Source: a virus. Taken from it: DNA of 46,181 bases. The translations under genes and the position numbers were made by a program. The stretch spans positions 1-46,181 of IMG/VR virus record IMGVR_UViG_3300023219_000039. One strand, written 5' to 3'. Of the stretch, positions 46,159-46,181 are shown one piece after another (within the stretch, counting starts at the first letter, position 1; each line of letters opens with the position of its first letter). Under the pieces are notes generated by a model that ran no database searches, was not told the DNA's origin, and saw only the letters and a list, made by a program, of their open reading frames with translations.

Positions 46159-46181
46159 TCTAGTAGGCAGAACATTTAAGT

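Noticed and set aside
1-46181. CRISPR array, insertion sequence, integrase, repressor or phage RNA polymerase
   Set aside because: No regularly spaced repeats, transposase, recombinase, repressor-like helix-turn-helix gene or T7-type polymerase was seen among the ORFs; a lytic lifestyle using host RNA polymerase is the simplest reading.
1-46181. Direct terminal repeats at the window ends
   Set aside because: The first and last 100 bases share no obvious repeat by eye; a read-level check would be needed to find physical ends.

Overview
The window looks like the essentially complete genome of a lytic, T7-like (podovirus-type) tailed phage. It has a DNA replication module, a T7-style structural module, a lysis cassette and two tRNA genes, but I see no integrase, no repressor and no phage RNA polymerase. 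The adenosylcobalamin-dependent ribonucleotide reductase, the replication gene order and the virion proteins resemble what is known of marine Rhodobacteraceae phages of the SIO1/cobavirus type. That placement is an inference from remembered family features, not a database result.

There are two convergent transcription blocks. The rightward block (about 1-20,610) carries many tiny genes, then a metallopeptidase/VWA protein and a MoxR AAA+ ATPase, primase, DnaB-like helicase, a family A DNA polymerase split into two genes, a probable ssDNA-binding protein, a DUF3310 protein, 5'-3' exonuclease, endonuclease I, a DEDD exonuclease, a small metallopeptidase and the class II ribonucleotide reductase. 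A GC hairpin with a T-run at 20,634 ends it. The leftward block (46,100 down to 20,642) carries, in transcription order, a protein with a degenerate peptidase-like motif, a sulfotransferase, tRNA-Pro, tRNA-Thr, virion and lipoprotein genes, tailspike, terminase, portal, scaffold, capsid, fibre-like proteins, tail tubular proteins A and B (B split in two), an acetyltransferase, internal virion proteins and lysis genes. Divergent promoter-like sequences lie at the right end (46,106-46,158), which suggests the window is a circular or permuted genome opened there.

The most unusual feature is a family of about 20 diverged paralogous proteins of 55-79 residues. They lie in runs of two to four at nearly every boundary between replication genes: 1199-1849, 3394-4465, 7409-8205, 8926-9332, 10527-11121 and 12462-13056. 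Members share a small beta-rich body and a C-terminal amphipathic tail resembling DLxxLLxEVF. The codons of that tail often supply the ribosome binding site of the next gene, and most junctions overlap as ATGA or similar. One run sits inside the DNA polymerase gene and divides it between the TGRLSS/PNLQNI segment and motif A. This behaves like an expanding set of small gene cassettes of unknown function; counteracting host defences and coupling translation are guesses.

Other points worth a second look are a compact set of three structured hairpins at 16,177-16,290, a hairpin-rich leader upstream of the late operon, a sharp composition change inside a LamG-domain fibre-like gene, and tail tubular protein B divided by a TAATG overlap after a CCCC run. 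No stretch longer than 300 bases lacks a gene.
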